DNA of 64,000 bases, taken from the NCBI RefSeq assembly GCF_017751145.1, contig NZ_CP046640.1:3204137-3268136 (forward strand), written 5' to 3'. The position numbers and the translations under genes were made by a program. The DNA is from Iocasia fonsfrigidae. GTDB taxonomy: Bacteria > Bacillota > Halanaerobiia > Halanaerobiales > DTU029. The notes beneath the pieces are model-generated. The model searched no databases. It saw nothing but the letters and a program-made list of their open reading frames with translations, and was not told the origin of the DNA. Shown here piece by piece: positions 63,167 to 64,000 of the stretch. Every line of letters starts with the position of its first letter. Positions within the stretch are counted from its first letter, which is position 1.

Positions 63167-63667
63167 TTACCCAAGGATTTCTTCTACAGTTTTACCTCTC
63201 AATTTAGCAACTTCTTCAACTCTTTTTAATTCGCCAAGCCCAGTAATTGTTGCATTTACCATATTTATCGGGTTAGTTGAGCCTAGTGATTTAGTCAAAA
63301 TATCACTAATACCGGCTAATTCGATTACCGCTCTTACCGGACCACCTGCAATAACACCAGTACCAGGAGCAGCCGGTTTTAGCAGTACTGAACCTGCACC
63401 AAATTGGCCGGTCACCTCATGTGGGATAGTAGTCTCAACAATCGGAACCTCCACTAACTTCTTTTTAGCATCATCAATACCTTTACGAATAGCTTCAGGT
63501 ACTTCATTGGCTTTCCCGATACCAGCACCCACATGGCCATTACCATCCCCAACAACAACAAGGGCACTAAAGCTGAAATTACGGCCACCCTTAACAACTT
63601 TCGCAACACGGTTTATATTGACAACACGTTCTTCAAGATCTAATTTATCGGGATCAATAATCTTCAT
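63167..63667 (-). CDS. rpsE: Ribosomal protein S5 (uS5)
   Basis: This 166-residue 30S protein has a double-stranded RNA-binding-like N-terminal domain ([51 protein letters not shown]) and a C-terminal domain ([40 protein letters not shown]). It contributes to decoding fidelity. Confidence 0.98.
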   Translation of the reverse strand: MKIIDPDKLDLEERVVNINRVAKVVKGGRNFSFSALVVVGDGNGHVGAGIGKANEVPEAIRKGIDDAKKKLVEVPIVETTIPHEVTGQFGAGSVLLKPAAPGTGVIAGGPVRAVIELAGISDILTKSLGSTNPINMVNATITGLGELKRVEEVAKLRGKTVEEILG

Positions 63668-63685
63668 GAATTCGCCTCCTTCTTG

Positions 63686-64000
63686 CTAAAAATTTAAACC
63701 CTTCTCTCTAGCCGCTTCCGCTACTTCTTTTACCCTACCGTGGTATTTATAACCACCACGATCAAAGACAACTGTCTTGATACCTTCTTCCAAGGCCCTT
63801 TCTGCAGCAAGCTCACCGACTAACTTGGCTGCTTCTTTATTACCACCGTATTCGATAGAATCTTTCACAGCCGGGTCAAGGGAAGAAGCAGCAACCAGGG
63901 TATGGCCAGATAAATCATCAATTATTTGAACATAGATGTTTTTAGAACTCCTATATATATTCATTCTTGGTTTTTCTGGAGTCCCCAATACATTATTTCT
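63686..64000 (-). CDS. rplR: Ribosomal protein L18 (uL18), 5' end outside window
   Basis: The last 105 codons are visible. The frame stays open to the right edge ([28 protein letters not shown]), with typical [12 protein letters not shown] and C-terminal [32 protein letters not shown]. An internal ATG at 63988 is not the true start. It binds 5S rRNA and lies directly before rpsE. Confidence 0.96.
   Translation of the reverse strand, partial: RNNVLGTPEKPRMNIYRSSKNIYVQIIDDLSGHTLVAASSLDPAVKDSIEYGGNKEAAKLVGELAAERALEEGIKTVVFDRGGYKYHGRVKEVAEAAREKGLNF

Overview
The window is AT-rich DNA from an anaerobic, sugar-fermenting member of the Bacillota. A halophilic, diderm-type lineage such as Halanaerobiales fits best. 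This placement is an inference from gene content, not a database match: zinc-type S4, L36 and adenylate kinase, a glmS ribozyme, a proline T-box, a LevR/sigma-54 PTS regulon, gerA germination genes, and sugar-binding proteins that have signal peptides but no lipobox. Almost all genes lie on the minus strand. The plus-strand exceptions are a membrane protein near 32 kb and the PTS regulator-HPr-enzyme I block at 46.9-51.5 kb. No rRNA, tRNA or CRISPR array was seen.

Layout. 1-1.8 kb: MATE transporter and its TetR regulator, with a doubled operator. 2-10.8 kb: a monosaccharide ABC transporter and a sugar-sensing trio (binding protein, YesM-type kinase, YesN-type regulator), with a 26-residue membrane microprotein between them. 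11-14.6 kb: proBAC behind a proline T-box. 14.7-19.9 kb: gerA-type operon with two GerAB copies and a small membrane protein. 20.2-25.2 kb: acpS-nnr-alr-HPr-dcd-orf50-mazEF; orf50 resembles only the toxin-binding half of the MazE antitoxin. 25.3-31.5 kb: chemoreceptor, DUF3243 protein, glmS with its ribozyme, and glmM. 31.8-37.9 kb: CPBP-like protein, zinc ribbon, an AmmeMemoRadiSam three-gene set, two structured repeats and a divergent methionyl-tRNA synthetase. 38-46.6 kb: UxaA-type dehydratase pair, a LarA-family gene split by a group II intron, and a cellobiose-type PTS with a GH4 glycosidase. 46.9-51.5 kb: LevR-type activator and its own HPr and enzyme I. 51.5-64 kb: a third structured repeat, a group IIC intron remnant behind the rpsI terminator, then rplM-rpsI, truA, the ECF energizing module, and the spc/alpha ribosomal operon running backwards into rplR at the window edge.

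How the parts work together. The 43-51.5 kb block looks like a self-contained beta-glucoside regulon. The activator, both PTS transcription units and the dedicated HPr-EI pair share exact -24/-12 promoter spacing. The larA exons join in frame to a full-length protein only if the group II intron is removed at the boundaries deduced here, and a six-base exon-intron (IBS1-EBS1) pairing supports those boundaries.

The least explained sequence is a family of three intergenic elements (35387-35510, 35531-35703, 51645-51793). They share short GC-rich core motifs, but each is closed by a different, self-complementary AT-rich outer stem. That pattern points to conserved secondary structure. A second family of three MITE-like palindromic repeats lies at 11.0, 31.7 and 53.9 kb.
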